Assembly (NCBI RefSeq): GCF_001314325.1
Contig: NZ_CP009429.1
Location: 2,790,501-2,854,500 of the forward strand
From: Sphingopyxis macrogoltabida
GTDB lineage: Bacteria > Pseudomonadota > Alphaproteobacteria > Sphingomonadales > Sphingomonadaceae
DNA: 64,000 nt
Direction: 5' to 3'
The notes beneath the pieces were generated by a model. It had not been told where the DNA came from and did no database searches. It was given only the letters and a program-made list of their open reading frames with translations. Shown here one piece after another: positions 1 through 9,509 of this stretch (the first letter of the stretch is position 1; each line of letters starts with the position of its first letter). Both the position numbers and the translations under genes were made by a program.

Positions 1-1
1 G

Positions 2-1321
2 CGCGGCGACGGCGATCGCTATGTCGGACTGATCCGCGATTATGGCCGGCTCGTGCAGCAGATGCACGAGCGCACCGAAGGCCAGGCCGAGCGGGGCATC
101 TTTATGCCGCGCCTGCAACTCGAACAGTCGATCCCGCTGATCGAAGGCTTCCGCGCCGGCATCACGGCGATGCTGACCCCCGACGCGTCGCGGCTCGCCG
201 CGGTCGATGCCGCGCCCGTGCTCGCGCAGATAAGCTCGGCGATTGCCGACGATGTGATCCCGGCCTTCGACGCCTTTCTGGCCTTCCTGAAAAACCCCGC
301 CTATGCCGAAAATGCTCCCGAAAGCGTCGGCATTTCGCAATATCCGGGCGGCAGCGAGGTCTATGCCGAGCTGGTGCGCCTGCACACGACGCTCGACCTG
401 ACGCCCGAACAGGTTCACGCGACCGGCCTCGCGCGGATGGCCGATATCGGATCGCAGATGCGGGCGCTGCTCGACGAAGCAGGCTTCACGGGGAGCCCGA
501 TCGACTATCTCGATGCAGTCAGGAACAACCCGGCGTGGCGCGCTTCGGGCGCCGAAGCGATCGGCGCGGTGTTCCAGCGCTATATCGACCGCATCGCGCC
601 GCACATCGACGCGACCTTCAATTTCAAGCCCAAGGCCGGCCATGGCGTCGCGCCGCTGCCCGACGCGCTGACCGGTTCGATGACCTTCGGCTATTACACG
701 CCACCGACGCCGACCGACGACAAGGGCCGCTATATCTTCAACGCGCCGAACCTGTCGCAGGGGCCGCTCAACAATATCGGCGCGCTCAATTATCACGAGT
801 TGGTGCCCGGCCACCATTTCCATCTTGCGACGCAGGACGAGAACGAGACGCTCCACCCGCTGCGCCGCAAGGCGTTCGTCAACGCGTTCAACGAAGGCTG
901 GGCCGAATATGCCGCGACGCTGGCGGGCGAAATGGGCATGTATCCCGAGCCCGAGGAACGCTTCGGCCGCTTGATGATGGACGCTTTCCTGACCTGCCGC
1001 CTCGTCGTCGATACCGGGATGAACGCGCTCGGCTGGTCGATCGAGCAGGCGCGCGACTATATGCGCGCGAACGCCTTCATGCCCGAGCAGGAAATCCGTT
1101 CGGAATCGGTTCGCTATTCGTGCGACATTCCGGGACAGGCGCTCGCCTACAAGCTGGGCGACACCGTCATCTACGAAGCGCGCGAGAAAATGCGCGCCGC
1201 ACTCGGCAACCGTTTCGACATCCGCGATTTCCACGACGCGGTGCTGCGGCCCGGAGCATTGCCGCTGCCGCTGCTTCAGCGGAATGTCGAAGAACAGACC
1301 CAACGGATCGCCGCGGGCTGA
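2..1321 (+). CDS. DUF885 family metallopeptidase-like protein (5' end outside window)
   Basis: The frame is open from the first bases of the window, so the true start lies upstream and only the C-terminal ~440 residues are seen. The family marker is HELVPGHH (about nt 797-820), the DUF885 form of a zinc-peptidase HExxH-like motif, followed by the usual NEGWAEYAA segment carrying the third ligand-type Glu. Proteins of this family are often exported hydrolases of unknown substrate; the signal peptide, if any, is outside the window. A GC palindrome (1322-1335) and a T-run near 1362 follow the stop and may terminate transcription. Family assignment is firm; the substrate is unknown. Confidence 0.85.
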   Translation, partial: RGDGDRYVGLIRDYGRLVQQMHERTEGQAERGIFMPRLQLEQSIPLIEGFRAGITAMLTPDASRLAAVDAAPVLAQISSAIADDVIPAFDAFLAFLKNPAYAENAPESVGISQYPGGSEVYAELVRLHTTLDLTPEQVHATGLARMADIGSQMRALLDEAGFTGSPIDYLDAVRNNPAWRASGAEAIGAVFQRYIDRIAPHIDATFNFKPKAGHGVAPLPDALTGSMTFGYYTPPTPTDDKGRYIFNAPNLSQGPLNNIGALNYHELVPGHHFHLATQDENETLHPLRRKAFVNAFNEGWAEYAATLAGEMGMYPEPEERFGRLMMDAFLTCRLVVDTGMNALGWSIEQARDYMRANAFMPEQEIRSESVRYSCDIPGQALAYKLGDTVIYEAREKMRAALGNRFDIRDFHDAVLRPGALPLPLLQRNVEEQTQRIAAG

Positions 1322-1593
1322 GCCGGCGCGCCGGCCGGGCGACCGGCGGGCGCCTCCTCCGATTTTTTATGCATTTATGAATTTTATTATGCGCAGCCTC
1401 GGGAGAGGATTTGCGTCAATTCAAGATACTGTAAATTAATAATTATTTTTGGCAGAGACACAAGGAGAACGGCGGCGCGAGCGCAGGCCCCGCCAAGAAC
1501 CGGGCTTGATTTTCGCCAATCAATATATGACAGTTCTGCATAAAATAGCGACTCAAGTCGCAGAGGAACGCGCACTTCAACGGGAGGTTCACG

Positions 1594-3846
1594 ATGCAAC
1601 GGAAATGGGTCATCCACACATCATGCGCGGCGCTTGCTCTAGCGTGGCCGCAATTGTCCGCCGCGCAGGAAGCGGCGCCGGCGTCGGACTATGCCGACGG
1701 CAATGAAATCATCGTCACCGCAAGCAAACGCGCCGAAAAGCTCCAGGACGTTCCCGCGGCGATCACCGCGGTGTCGTCGGAGAAGATCGAGACGCTCGGT
1801 ATCCGCGATTTCCGCGACTATGCGACGCTCGTCCCCGGGCTCAGCCAGCGCGACAACGGCGCCCCCGGGCTGGGGTCGATCATCCTTCGCGGCCTCAACT
1901 CGGGCCCGCAACAGGTGTCGAACACCACCGCCGTCTATATCGACGAGGTTCCCTTTACCGCGAGCGGCTTCCTGTCGGCGGGCGCGCTGCTGACGCCGTC
2001 GCCCGAGCTTGCCGAGGTCGAGCGCATCGAGGTGCTGAAGGGTCCGCAGGGCACGCTCTATGGCGCGAGCAACCTCGGCGGCCTGGTTCGCATCATCACG
2101 AAGAAGCCCGACACGTCGGCATTTTCGGGCTCGGCAGGCGGCGAGATTTCGACCGTCGCGCACGGCGAAATGGGCTTCATGGTTCGCGGCTCGGTCAATG
2201 TCCCGGTCATCAAGGACCAGCTCGCGGTAACCGCGACCGGTTACTATCGCCGCGCTGGCGGTTTCACCGACAATGTCGTGACAGGGTCGGAAGATGTGAA
2301 CCGGTCGAACCTCTACGGCGGCCGTCTCGCGCTGCGCTACGCACCGACCAGCGACTTCACGATCGATCTCAGCGGCATCTACCAGAATATCGAGAATCTG
2401 GGCTATGCGACCCAGAAGCTTGTCCCCGGCACCTTCGATCCCGCCTTCGGCAAATATGCCTATACCAGCTTCGCCGACCTGGGATCGGAAATCAAATATC
2501 GCATCGTCAACGCCAATGTCGAATATCGCGTCGGCATCGGCACCTTCACGGCATCGGGCAGCTATGCACGCTACAAGTCGCGCACCGAAACCGACGCGAC
2601 GGCAACCTATATTCCGGTAGCACGCGCCGTTCTCGGCCCGATCGCGGATACGGTGTTCGGCGTGCCGATCGACACGCTGCTTCCCGCCAACTCCAACGCC
2701 CGCTTCCTCGCCTCGCCGAACATGAAGAAATGGACCGGCGAAGTCCGCTTCGCGTCGGACCGTCTGGGGCCGGTCGAATTCATGGTCGGGGGTTTCTACA
2801 CCAACGAAGACAATATCTATTACACCACGGTCTTCGCCCACAACGCCGACGGCACGCTCCGCGCGGCGCCGTTCGACCAGCTCGTCAAGGCGACGACGAC
2901 CTCGCGTTACGAGGAGATCGCGGGTTTCGGCAACCTCACCTTCTACCTCACCGATACGCTCGATATCACGGGCGGCCTGCGCTACGCGCATAACAAGCAG
3001 GTTGCCGGCACCGGCGGCCCGGGCGGCATCACCTATTATCTGCCGCGCACGCCGCGCACGTTCAACTTCAGCGACAATTCGCTGAGCTATCTGGCGACGC
3101 TGCGCTGGCGTCCCGCGCCGAATGTCAGCGCCTATCTGCGCGCCGCCAGCGGCTATCGCCCCGGCGGTCCGCAGACCAACCCCACGCCGCCGCCGGGCGC
3201 GCAGACCTTCGTCCGGCCCGATACGGTGTGGAATTACGAAGCCGGCATCAAGGGCTCGGTGCTCGACGGCGCGCTCGCCTTCGACGTTTCGGCCTTCCAC
3301 ATCGACTGGAAGGACATCCAGCTCAATTCGCTCGTCAACGGCATCATCCTGCAGGGCAACGCCGCGAGCGCGACGGTCGACGGTTTCGAGATGCAGCTCA
3401 CGGCGCGCCCGTCGGACCTGCTGACCGTCAGCGTCAGCGCCGGGCACACCGACGGCAAGATCAAGGCGATCGACCCGCTCGCATCGTCGGCCACCGGCGC
3501 GCGAGCGGGCGACAAATTGCCGCTGACGCCGAGCTGGACGACCTCGCTGATCGTCGATCATGCCTTGCCGCTCGGCGACACGATGACGGGCAATGTCGGT
3601 GCGACGCTGCGCTTCCAGTCGGACATGCCCGCCACCTACCCGGCGCTCGATCCGTCGCGGCAGCAGAAGCTGCCCGACATCACCACCGTCGACCTGCGCG
3701 CCAGCGTCACGTTCGACGAGCGCTTCACGGCGCAGCTACGCGTCGACAATCTCTTCGACAAGCTCGGCTTCACCAACGTCACGATCGACGGCGCCAGCGT
3801 GATCCGGCCGCGCACGGTATCGCTTGGCCTGTCGACGAAATTCTGA
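1594..3846 (+). CDS. TonB-dependent receptor
   Basis: A 750-residue outer-membrane receptor. The ATG at 1594 follows GGGAGG (1582-1587) at good spacing. It shows a Sec signal peptide ending near residue 24, a TonB box (EIIVTASKR, about residues 38-46), a plug domain with the LKGPQGTLYG motif, a long beta-barrel, and a terminal aromatic residue (TKF). Such proteins import siderophores, sugars or other large substrates with TonB-ExbBD energy. There is no STN domain and no adjacent sigma/FecR pair, unlike the second receptor at 12174, so control may come from the TetR gene downstream. The substrate cannot be read from the sequence. Confidence 0.93.
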   Translation: MQRKWVIHTSCAALALAWPQLSAAQEAAPASDYADGNEIIVTASKRAEKLQDVPAAITAVSSEKIETLGIRDFRDYATLVPGLSQRDNGAPGLGSIILRGLNSGPQQVSNTTAVYIDEVPFTASGFLSAGALLTPSPELAEVERIEVLKGPQGTLYGASNLGGLVRIITKKPDTSAFSGSAGGEISTVAHGEMGFMVRGSVNVPVIKDQLAVTATGYYRRAGGFTDNVVTGSEDVNRSNLYGGRLALRYAPTSDFTIDLSGIYQNIENLGYATQKLVPGTFDPAFGKYAYTSFADLGSEIKYRIVNANVEYRVGIGTFTASGSYARYKSRTETDATATYIPVARAVLGPIADTVFGVPIDTLLPANSNARFLASPNMKKWTGEVRFASDRLGPVEFMVGGFYTNEDNIYYTTVFAHNADGTLRAAPFDQLVKATTTSRYEEIAGFGNLTFYLTDTLDITGGLRYAHNKQVAGTGGPGGITYYLPRTPRTFNFSDNSLSYLATLRWRPAPNVSAYLRAASGYRPGGPQTNPTPPPGAQTFVRPDTVWNYEAGIKGSVLDGALAFDVSAFHIDWKDIQLNSLVNGIILQGNAASATVDGFEMQLTARPSDLLTVSVSAGHTDGKIKAIDPLASSATGARAGDKLPLTPSWTTSLIVDHALPLGDTMTGNVGATLRFQSDMPATYPALDPSRQQKLPDITTVDLRASVTFDERFTAQLRVDNLFDKLGFTNVTIDGASVIRPRTVSLGLSTKF

Positions 3847-3854
3847 TCGCGTCT

Positions 3855-3882
3855 GACGGTCGCCCGGCACCGGGCGACCGTC
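3855..3882 (+). terminator. Hairpin terminator after the TonB receptor
   Basis: Inverted arms GACGGTCGCCCGG (3855-3867) and CCGGGCGACCGTC (3870-3882) are perfectly complementary and start 9 nt after the receptor stop. The tail TTCGTG is poor in T, so termination is likely but not of the classic U-tract form. Confidence 0.6.
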
Positions 3883-4011
3883 TTCGTGCCAGGGAGCATC
3901 AGACTTAATCATGCACTATTGCATGCCATCCTTGCAGTTCTGCGATATGACGCCATGATCGCATCGGGCGGCGCCCCGGGCGCGCTTCACGGACAGGGAT
4001 ATTGAACGGGC

Positions 4012-4629
4012 ATGGTTGGACGGGCACCGAAGAATACGGTTCAGGACTGGATCGAGGCCGCGCAGCGGACCTTGGTCGACGAAGGCATTGCGGGCCTGAA
4101 AATCGACCGGCTGGCCAACCGGCTTGGCGTGACCCGCGGCGGTTTCTACCATAATTTCAAGGACCGCGACGATTTCTTCGACCAGCTCATCCAGCACTGG
4201 GAAGAAAGCTGCCGCTTCCTGCCCGATGCCCCGCCACCGGCCAGACCCGCCGATGCGATCGCGTGGTTCGACCGGGTGATCCGGCGCCTGATCGACGCCG
4301 ACGGCTATGATTATCATTTCGACCTGGCCGTCCGCGAATGGGCGCGGTCGGACAAGCGCGCCGAATGGGCGGTCGAACGCGCCGACCGCGAGCGGCTCGA
4401 CACGCTGCAGAAATTCTTCGAAGCGATCGATTACGACAGCGAGCACGCGGCGATCCGCGCGCGCGTCTTCTATTATCACCAGATCGGCTATTATGCGATC
4501 GGCGTGCAGCAGAGCATTCCGGAGCGACGGAAGAACGCCCAGCTTTATCTCGACATCCTGTGCGGCGAGGAGGCGATAGCGGCGGCGCGCGCCAGCGCCC
4601 GAAAGGCGCGCAAGCCCCGCGCGGTGTGA
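4012..4629 (+). CDS. TetR/AcrR family transcriptional regulator
   Basis: 205 residues. The N-terminal HTH covers about residues 10-55, with the typical GVTRGGFYHNFKDRDDF recognition region; the C-terminal ligand domain is unassigned. The gene lies 165 nt after the TonB receptor in the same direction, separated by a hairpin, and is convergent with amaB only 21 nt away. It may regulate the receptor, but no operator can be named. The class is firm, the target is inference. Confidence 0.9.
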   Translation: MVGRAPKNTVQDWIEAAQRTLVDEGIAGLKIDRLANRLGVTRGGFYHNFKDRDDFFDQLIQHWEESCRFLPDAPPPARPADAIAWFDRVIRRLIDADGYDYHFDLAVREWARSDKRAEWAVERADRERLDTLQKFFEAIDYDSEHAAIRARVFYYHQIGYYAIGVQQSIPERRKNAQLYLDILCGEEAIAAARASARKARKPRAV

Positions 4630-4650
4630 AGCCGGCGGGGCCGCCCGGCG

Positions 4651-6171
4651 CTATTCGATGTCGAACTTTACGCCCTGCGCCAGCGGCAATATGCGGCCAT
4701 AGTTGATCGCATTGGTCTGCCGCCGCATATAGGCCTTCCAGCTATCCGACCCGCTTTCGCGCCCGCCGCCGGTTTCCTTTTCGCCGCCGAAAGCTCCGCC
4801 GATTTCGGCCCCCGACGTCCCCATATTCACATTGGCGATGCCGCAATCCGACCCCGCCGCCGACAGGAACTGTTCCACTTCGCGAATGTCGGTCGCAAAG
4901 ATCGACGAGGAAAGCCCCTGCGGCACGTCGTTCTGCCACGCGATCGCTTCGTCGAGCGTGCGGTATTTGAGGACATAGAGGATCGGGGCGAAGGTTTCCT
5001 CGCGGACGCAGTCGGCTTGCTCGCCCATTTCGACGAGCGCCGGGCGCGCATAGAAGGACGCCTCGCCATTGACGTCGACGCGGCCGCCGCCGTGCACCCG
5101 TCCGCCCGCGGCGCGGGCCGCAGCCAGCGCGCGCTCCATCGCCGCAAACGCCTCGCCGTCGATCAGCGGGCCGACCAGCGTGCCGGGATCGCGCGGGTCG
5201 CCGATCGAGATCGTGCGGTAAACCTCGATCAGTCGCGGAACCAGCCGGTCGTAAACATCGGCATGGACGAACAGGCGGCGCATCGTCGTGCAGCGCTGGC
5301 CCGCCGTTCCCATTGCCCCGAAAGCGACGGCGCGCAGCGTCAGGTCGAGGTCGGCCGACGGCGTGACGATCGATGCGTTGTTGCCGCCGAGTTCGAGGAT
5401 TGACCTGCCGAACCGGCGCGCCACGCGCTCGCCGACCGTCCGGCCCATCCGTGTCGAGCCGGTCGCCGAGATGACCGGAAGCCGCTTGTCGTCGACGAGC
5501 AGCTCGCCGAGGTCGCGGCCGCCGATGATCAGGCCCGCCAGTCCGGCGGGGGCGTCGGGGCCGAAATTCCCGATCACGCGCTCGACGATCGCGTGGACGG
5601 CGAGCGCGGTCAGCGGGGCCTTCTCCGACGGCTTCCAGACGACGCTGTCGCCGCAGACAAAGGCCAGCGCGGCGTTCCAGCTCCACACGGCGACCGGGAA
5701 GTTGAATGCCGATATCACCCCGACCGGGCCGATCGGGTGCCATTGTTCGGTCAGCCGGTGATCGCCGCGCTCGGAGGGCATGCACAGGCCGTAAAGCTGG
5801 CGCGAAAGCCCGACCGCGAAGTCGCAGATGTCGATCATTTCCTGCACCTCGCCAAGCCCCTCGGACAGCGCCTTGCCGACTTCGAGCGAGACGAGGCGGC
5901 CGAGCGCCTCCTTCGCGCCGCGCAGTTCCTCGCCGAGCTGGCGGACGAATTCGCCGCGGCGCGGAGCAGGGACGGTGCGCCAGACCCGGAACGCCGCCGC
6001 GGCGGCAGCGATCCGCTCCGCCGCTTCCGCCGGCGTCGTCTCCGCGACTTCTGCGATCACATCGCCGGTGATCGGCGAACGGACGATGCGCGTTCCGCCC
6101 GCCAGCAAGGCGGGATCGGCCCCCAGCGCGGCGATCAGGTCGCGGGTTTCGGCGGCAACGGCATTGGTCAT
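4651..6171 (-). CDS. amaB: Aldehyde dehydrogenase, ALDH7 type (probable L-piperidine-6-carboxylate / alpha-aminoadipic semialdehyde dehydrogenase)
   Basis: A 506-residue NAD-dependent aldehyde dehydrogenase. I chose the ATG at 6171 because MTNAVAAETRDLIAALG matches the usual family N-terminus and lies one base after the amaA stop; the frame could extend further but only into amaA. ALDH7 hallmarks are visible: EQWHPIGPVGVISAFNFP, the glutamate in ELGGNNASIV, and the catalytic cysteine in GTAGQRCTT. In lysine/pipecolate breakdown this enzyme oxidises the semialdehyde made by the upstream oxidase to 2-aminoadipate. The 1-nt spacing implies translational coupling with amaA. Substrate is inferred from family and pairing. 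Confidence 0.85.
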   Translation of the reverse strand: MTNAVAAETRDLIAALGADPALLAGGTRIVRSPITGDVIAEVAETTPAEAAERIAAAAAAFRVWRTVPAPRRGEFVRQLGEELRGAKEALGRLVSLEVGKALSEGLGEVQEMIDICDFAVGLSRQLYGLCMPSERGDHRLTEQWHPIGPVGVISAFNFPVAVWSWNAALAFVCGDSVVWKPSEKAPLTALAVHAIVERVIGNFGPDAPAGLAGLIIGGRDLGELLVDDKRLPVISATGSTRMGRTVGERVARRFGRSILELGGNNASIVTPSADLDLTLRAVAFGAMGTAGQRCTTMRRLFVHADVYDRLVPRLIEVYRTISIGDPRDPGTLVGPLIDGEAFAAMERALAAARAAGGRVHGGGRVDVNGEASFYARPALVEMGEQADCVREETFAPILYVLKYRTLDEAIAWQNDVPQGLSSSIFATDIREVEQFLSAAGSDCGIANVNMGTSGAEIGGAFGGEKETGGGRESGSDSWKAYMRRQTNAINYGRILPLAQGVKFDIE

Positions 6172-6172
6172 G

Positions 6173-7480
6173 TCATGATCCTCGATGAACAGGCTGGTGA
6201 AAACGGGAACCGGTAAAATGGGCGAGCTGCGCACCCGCTTCATAGAAGGCCGAACGGCATCCGCCAAAGGGCGCGGCGCGCAAATCGCTCAGCGGCAGCG
6301 AAAAATCCTCGAGCCCGATTTCGCCGAGCGCGAGCCGGGCGAGGTCGCGGCCGAAGGTCGTGCCGGGCGCGATGCCGCGGCCGTTATAGCCGCTGACCGA
6401 CACCATGTTGCGCCCATGCAGGTGGAGGCGGGGGACCGCGTCGCCGGTCATGCCGATCCGGCCGTACCAGCGATGCTCCAGCTCGACCTTGGCAAGTTGC
6501 GGGAACAGGCGGGCGATCTCGCGTTGCCCCCAATCGGCGTGGATCGACTTGCCGAGCCCGCGCAGCGCGCCGACGCTCCCGAACACGAGGCGGCCATGCG
6601 CATCGAGCCGGAAGGAGGAGAGGATCGATCTGGTATCCCACGCCCCCTGCCGCCCCGGCAGGATCGTTGCGGCCAGTTCGAGCGACAGCGATCGCGTCGC
6701 AAGCTGGAAATAAGGCAACATCACCTGCTCGGCCCGGATGTCGGCGCAGGCGCCGCGCGAATAGGCGTCGGTGGCGAAAATCACCCACGGCGCGACGACC
6801 TGCCCCGCCGGCGTCGAGATCCGCCACGCCGAGCCCAGATCCTCGCAGGCGATGACCGGCGACCGCGTATGGATGCGCGCGCCGCCCCGCGCCGCATGGT
6901 CCGCGAGCCCGCGGACATAGGCAAGCGGCTGGATTGTCCCGGCGCGGCGATCGAGGAGGGCGCCGGCATAGGCGTGGCTTCCCGTGAAATGCGCAGCCTC
7001 GCGGGCATCGAGCAGCCGGACATCGGCGCCCCTTGCCAGCCATTGCCGCGCGCGTTCGGTAATGTCGCCATGGCCTTTTCGGCCGACCGCACAGTGGAGC
7101 GTGCCGCGATGAACGGCCTCGCAGTCGATACCGAGGCGTTCGATGAGGTCGAAGACGAGCCGGGGCGCCTCGCCGAGCTGGCTCACCAGCCGTTCGCCAT
7201 AAGGCGCCGCGAGCGATGCGACGAGGTCGTCCGGCATCACCCACATGCCGGCGTTGACGAGGCCGACATTGCGGCCCGCGCCGCCGAAGCCGATGTCTTC
7301 GGCCTCGAGGACGACCGGCGCCCGACCCGCCGCAGCGAGATGAAAGGCGGCCGAACAGCCGGTGAAGCCGCCGCCGACGATCACGGCGTCGGCGACTATC
7401 TCTTTTGCAAGGGGCGTGCCCGGCGACAGAGACGGCGCCGTTGCCTCCCACAGGCCGTGGCTCAGCGGGTCGTTGTTCAT
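6173..7480 (-). CDS. amaA: FAD-dependent amine oxidase, DAO family (probable L-pipecolate oxidase)
   Basis: 435 residues of the D-amino-acid oxidase (DAO) fold. The FAD-binding signature DAVIVGGGFTGCSAAFHLA lies near residues 32-50, and the C-terminal GYNGRGIAPGTTFGRDLA segment is typical of family members acting on cyclic or secondary amines. The order amaA-amaB with a 1-nt gap, in front of an ALDH7 enzyme, is the known L-pipecolate catabolism arrangement: the oxidase forms piperideine-6-carboxylate, which AmaB oxidises. Other substrates of this broad family (gamma-glutamylputrescine, glycine, sarcosine) are possible. A LysR gene reads divergently 138 nt away. Confidence 0.8.
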   Translation of the reverse strand: MNNDPLSHGLWEATAPSLSPGTPLAKEIVADAVIVGGGFTGCSAAFHLAAAGRAPVVLEAEDIGFGGAGRNVGLVNAGMWVMPDDLVASLAAPYGERLVSQLGEAPRLVFDLIERLGIDCEAVHRGTLHCAVGRKGHGDITERARQWLARGADVRLLDAREAAHFTGSHAYAGALLDRRAGTIQPLAYVRGLADHAARGGARIHTRSPVIACEDLGSAWRISTPAGQVVAPWVIFATDAYSRGACADIRAEQVMLPYFQLATRSLSLELAATILPGRQGAWDTRSILSSFRLDAHGRLVFGSVGALRGLGKSIHADWGQREIARLFPQLAKVELEHRWYGRIGMTGDAVPRLHLHGRNMVSVSGYNGRGIAPGTTFGRDLARLALGEIGLEDFSLPLSDLRAAPFGGCRSAFYEAGAQLAHFTGSRFHQPVHRGS

Positions 7481-7618
7481 AGCGTTGCCGGGGCGACCAT
7501 GGCCCTCGCTCCCCTGCCCCTGCCGCCAAAAAAGAGGCGTATCATGCGATATGGGAATTATCGGCTTTGAAACTGCCTCGTCAAACGACTATTCGGACGG
7601 AACTGGTTCTCGAATGGA

Positions 7619-8521
7619 ATGAACATGACGCCGCGCCGCTTCCTTCCGCCGACCGCCCTGCTCTGTGCGTTCGAGGCAGCAGCGCGCACCCAGAGTTTCA
7701 CCCAGGCGGCGCGCGAACTGTCGCTGACCCAGAGCGCGGTGAGCCGGCAGATCCGCGCGCTCGAGGATATATTGGGCGCGCCGCTCTTTCACCGCGAGAA
7801 GCAGAAGGTCTTCCTGACGCTCGCGGGAAGCGCCTACGCGCGCGAGATACGCGACGCGCTCAATCGGATTTCGGGCGCGACGCTGGGCTTCCGGGCCAAT
7901 CCGGGTGGCGGGACGCTGCATATCGCGGCGCTGCCGCTGTTCGGCGCCCGCTGGCTGATGCCGCGCCTCCCGCGCTTCCTCGCCGCCCATCCGGACCTGT
8001 CGGTCAATGTGACGACGCGCCTTGCGCCCTTCGACTTTCGTTTCGATCCGGTCGATGCGGCGATCCATTTCGGCCTGCCCGAATGGCCGGGGTCGCGCCT
8101 CGATTTCCTGATGAACGAAAATGTGGTGCCGCTTTGCAGCCCGGCGCTCGCCGCTCAGCTTGGCTGCACGGCGCCCGCCGACCTCGTCGATGCGCCGCTG
8201 CTCCACCTCGTCTCGCGCCCCGACGCCTGGGAACGCTGGTTCGCAGCGATGCAGGTCGATCCCGGCGAAGTCCACGGGATGTTGGTCGACCAGTTCGCGC
8301 TGGGTATCGAAGCGGCGCGCGCTGGCCTCGGCGTCGCATTGCTGCCCGAATTTCTCGCCGCCCCCGAACTCGCGCGCGGCGAACTCGTCAAAGTGTTCGA
8401 CGCGCCATGGCAGGGTCCCGAGAGCTATTATCTCGTCCGGCCGGACACGCATGAAAACTACACCCCGCTCGACGCGTTCGCGGACTGGATCATTTACGAG
8501 GCGGGCTTGCCGTCGAACTGA
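7619..8521 (+). CDS. LysR family regulator, GcvA-like, divergent from amaAB
   Basis: 300 residues. A winged HTH lies at about residues 10-65 (FEAAARTQSFTQAARELSLTQSAVSRQI split across the core helices), followed by a substrate-binding domain of the GcvA subtype. It is divergent from amaA across a 138-nt gap, the standard layout for a LysR activator of its neighbour, so it probably controls amaAB in response to lysine or pipecolate (inference). The start could be 7619 or 7625; neither has a clear Shine-Dalgarno site. Its 3' end overlaps the next, convergent LysR gene by 28 nt. Confidence 0.87.
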   Translation: MNMTPRRFLPPTALLCAFEAAARTQSFTQAARELSLTQSAVSRQIRALEDILGAPLFHREKQKVFLTLAGSAYAREIRDALNRISGATLGFRANPGGGTLHIAALPLFGARWLMPRLPRFLAAHPDLSVNVTTRLAPFDFRFDPVDAAIHFGLPEWPGSRLDFLMNENVVPLCSPALAAQLGCTAPADLVDAPLLHLVSRPDAWERWFAAMQVDPGEVHGMLVDQFALGIEAARAGLGVALLPEFLAAPELARGELVKVFDAPWQGPESYYLVRPDTHENYTPLDAFADWIIYEAGLPSN

Positions 8522-9420
8522 CCCGATCGCACCGGCCGCGAATAGCGCGCCAACTCGCGCACAAGATGATCGAACAGGACGCTGACGCGAGGCAGGCGCC
8601 GCAAATCCTCGTGCGTAACGATCCAGGTGTCGAGCCCCGGCAGAAGCAGGTCCGGAAGCACCGCTTTCAATCGGCGATCGGCAAGCCCTATTTTCCGCTG
8701 CATCACTGCGATGCCCATTCCCGCCCTTGCGAGCGCGATCTGGGCCGGGTGACTGTCGGTCCGCATCTTGAAACAGTCGCGGGCGATGCCGGGCAATAGC
8801 GCCGCGGCGAACTTCATATCTGCAGGCTCGCGGTCGGATCCGATGATATCGTGGCCGGCGAGATCGGCGGGAGTGCCCGGCATTCCCTTGCGCGCCAGAT
8901 AATCTTCATGAGCGAAAAGGCCGAGTTCGATCACCCCGATCTTCTTGGCGACAAGCGCACCCTCGCGCGGCGGATGCATGCGGATGGCAATATCGACCTC
9001 CTGTTCGATCAGATCGGCCGTCGCGTTGCTCAACGAAAGCTCGATCACGATCCCCGGATGCGCCGCCTGCAGCTTCGCCAATATCGGTGGCAGGACTTCG
9101 ATGCCCACGACCTCGGACGCGCTCAAGCGGACCGTGCCGGCGATTTCGCCGGCCGGGGCAGATGCGACGCGCCCGAATAATTCGGACGCCCTGTCCATCG
9201 CGCGGGCACTGTCGGCCAGCGAGCGCGCATGCTCGGTTGCCGCAAGGCCGTTCGCCGACCGGGTGAACAGCACCGTACCCAGTCTCCGTTCAAGCGCCGC
9301 GATCCGCGAACGGACGGTTGGCTGCGCCAGCCCGAGCCGCCGCGCCGCACCGGACAAGCTGCCTTCTTCGAACGCCGCGAGGAATGCCTGCTGATCTTCC
9401 CAGGGAATGGTACCGCTCAT
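8494..9420 (-). CDS. LysR family transcriptional regulator
   Basis: 308 residues from the ATG at 9420 (an adjacent in-frame ATG at 9423 is equally possible; the frame is open upstream but the HTH begins normally from here). The N-terminal HTH includes FEEGSLSGAARRLGLAQPTV, followed by a two-lobed ligand domain. It is divergent from the NmrA-like gene at 9510 (89-nt gap), its likely target. The 28-nt tail-to-tail overlap with the preceding LysR gene means the two transcripts are antisense to each other at their ends. Confidence 0.88.
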   Translation of the reverse strand: MSGTIPWEDQQAFLAAFEEGSLSGAARRLGLAQPTVRSRIAALERRLGTVLFTRSANGLAATEHARSLADSARAMDRASELFGRVASAPAGEIAGTVRLSASEVVGIEVLPPILAKLQAAHPGIVIELSLSNATADLIEQEVDIAIRMHPPREGALVAKKIGVIELGLFAHEDYLARKGMPGTPADLAGHDIIGSDREPADMKFAAALLPGIARDCFKMRTDSHPAQIALARAGMGIAVMQRKIGLADRRLKAVLPDLLLPGLDTWIVTHEDLRRLPRVSVLFDHLVRELARYSRPVRSGQFDGKPAS

Positions 9421-9509
9421 CATTTTTTGATTAGCAGTTTCGAAAGTTTTGCCAATTTCTTTCACCTGTCCAAACCCTATCCTTGGCTGCGGATTACAGG
9501 AGATCGAAG

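Noticed and set aside
1639..3561. Long antisense open frame (640 codons) across the first TonB receptor
   Set aside because: It is a shadow of a GC-rich coding strand; it has no ribosome site, is Arg-rich without domain pattern, and the plus-strand receptor is unmistakable.
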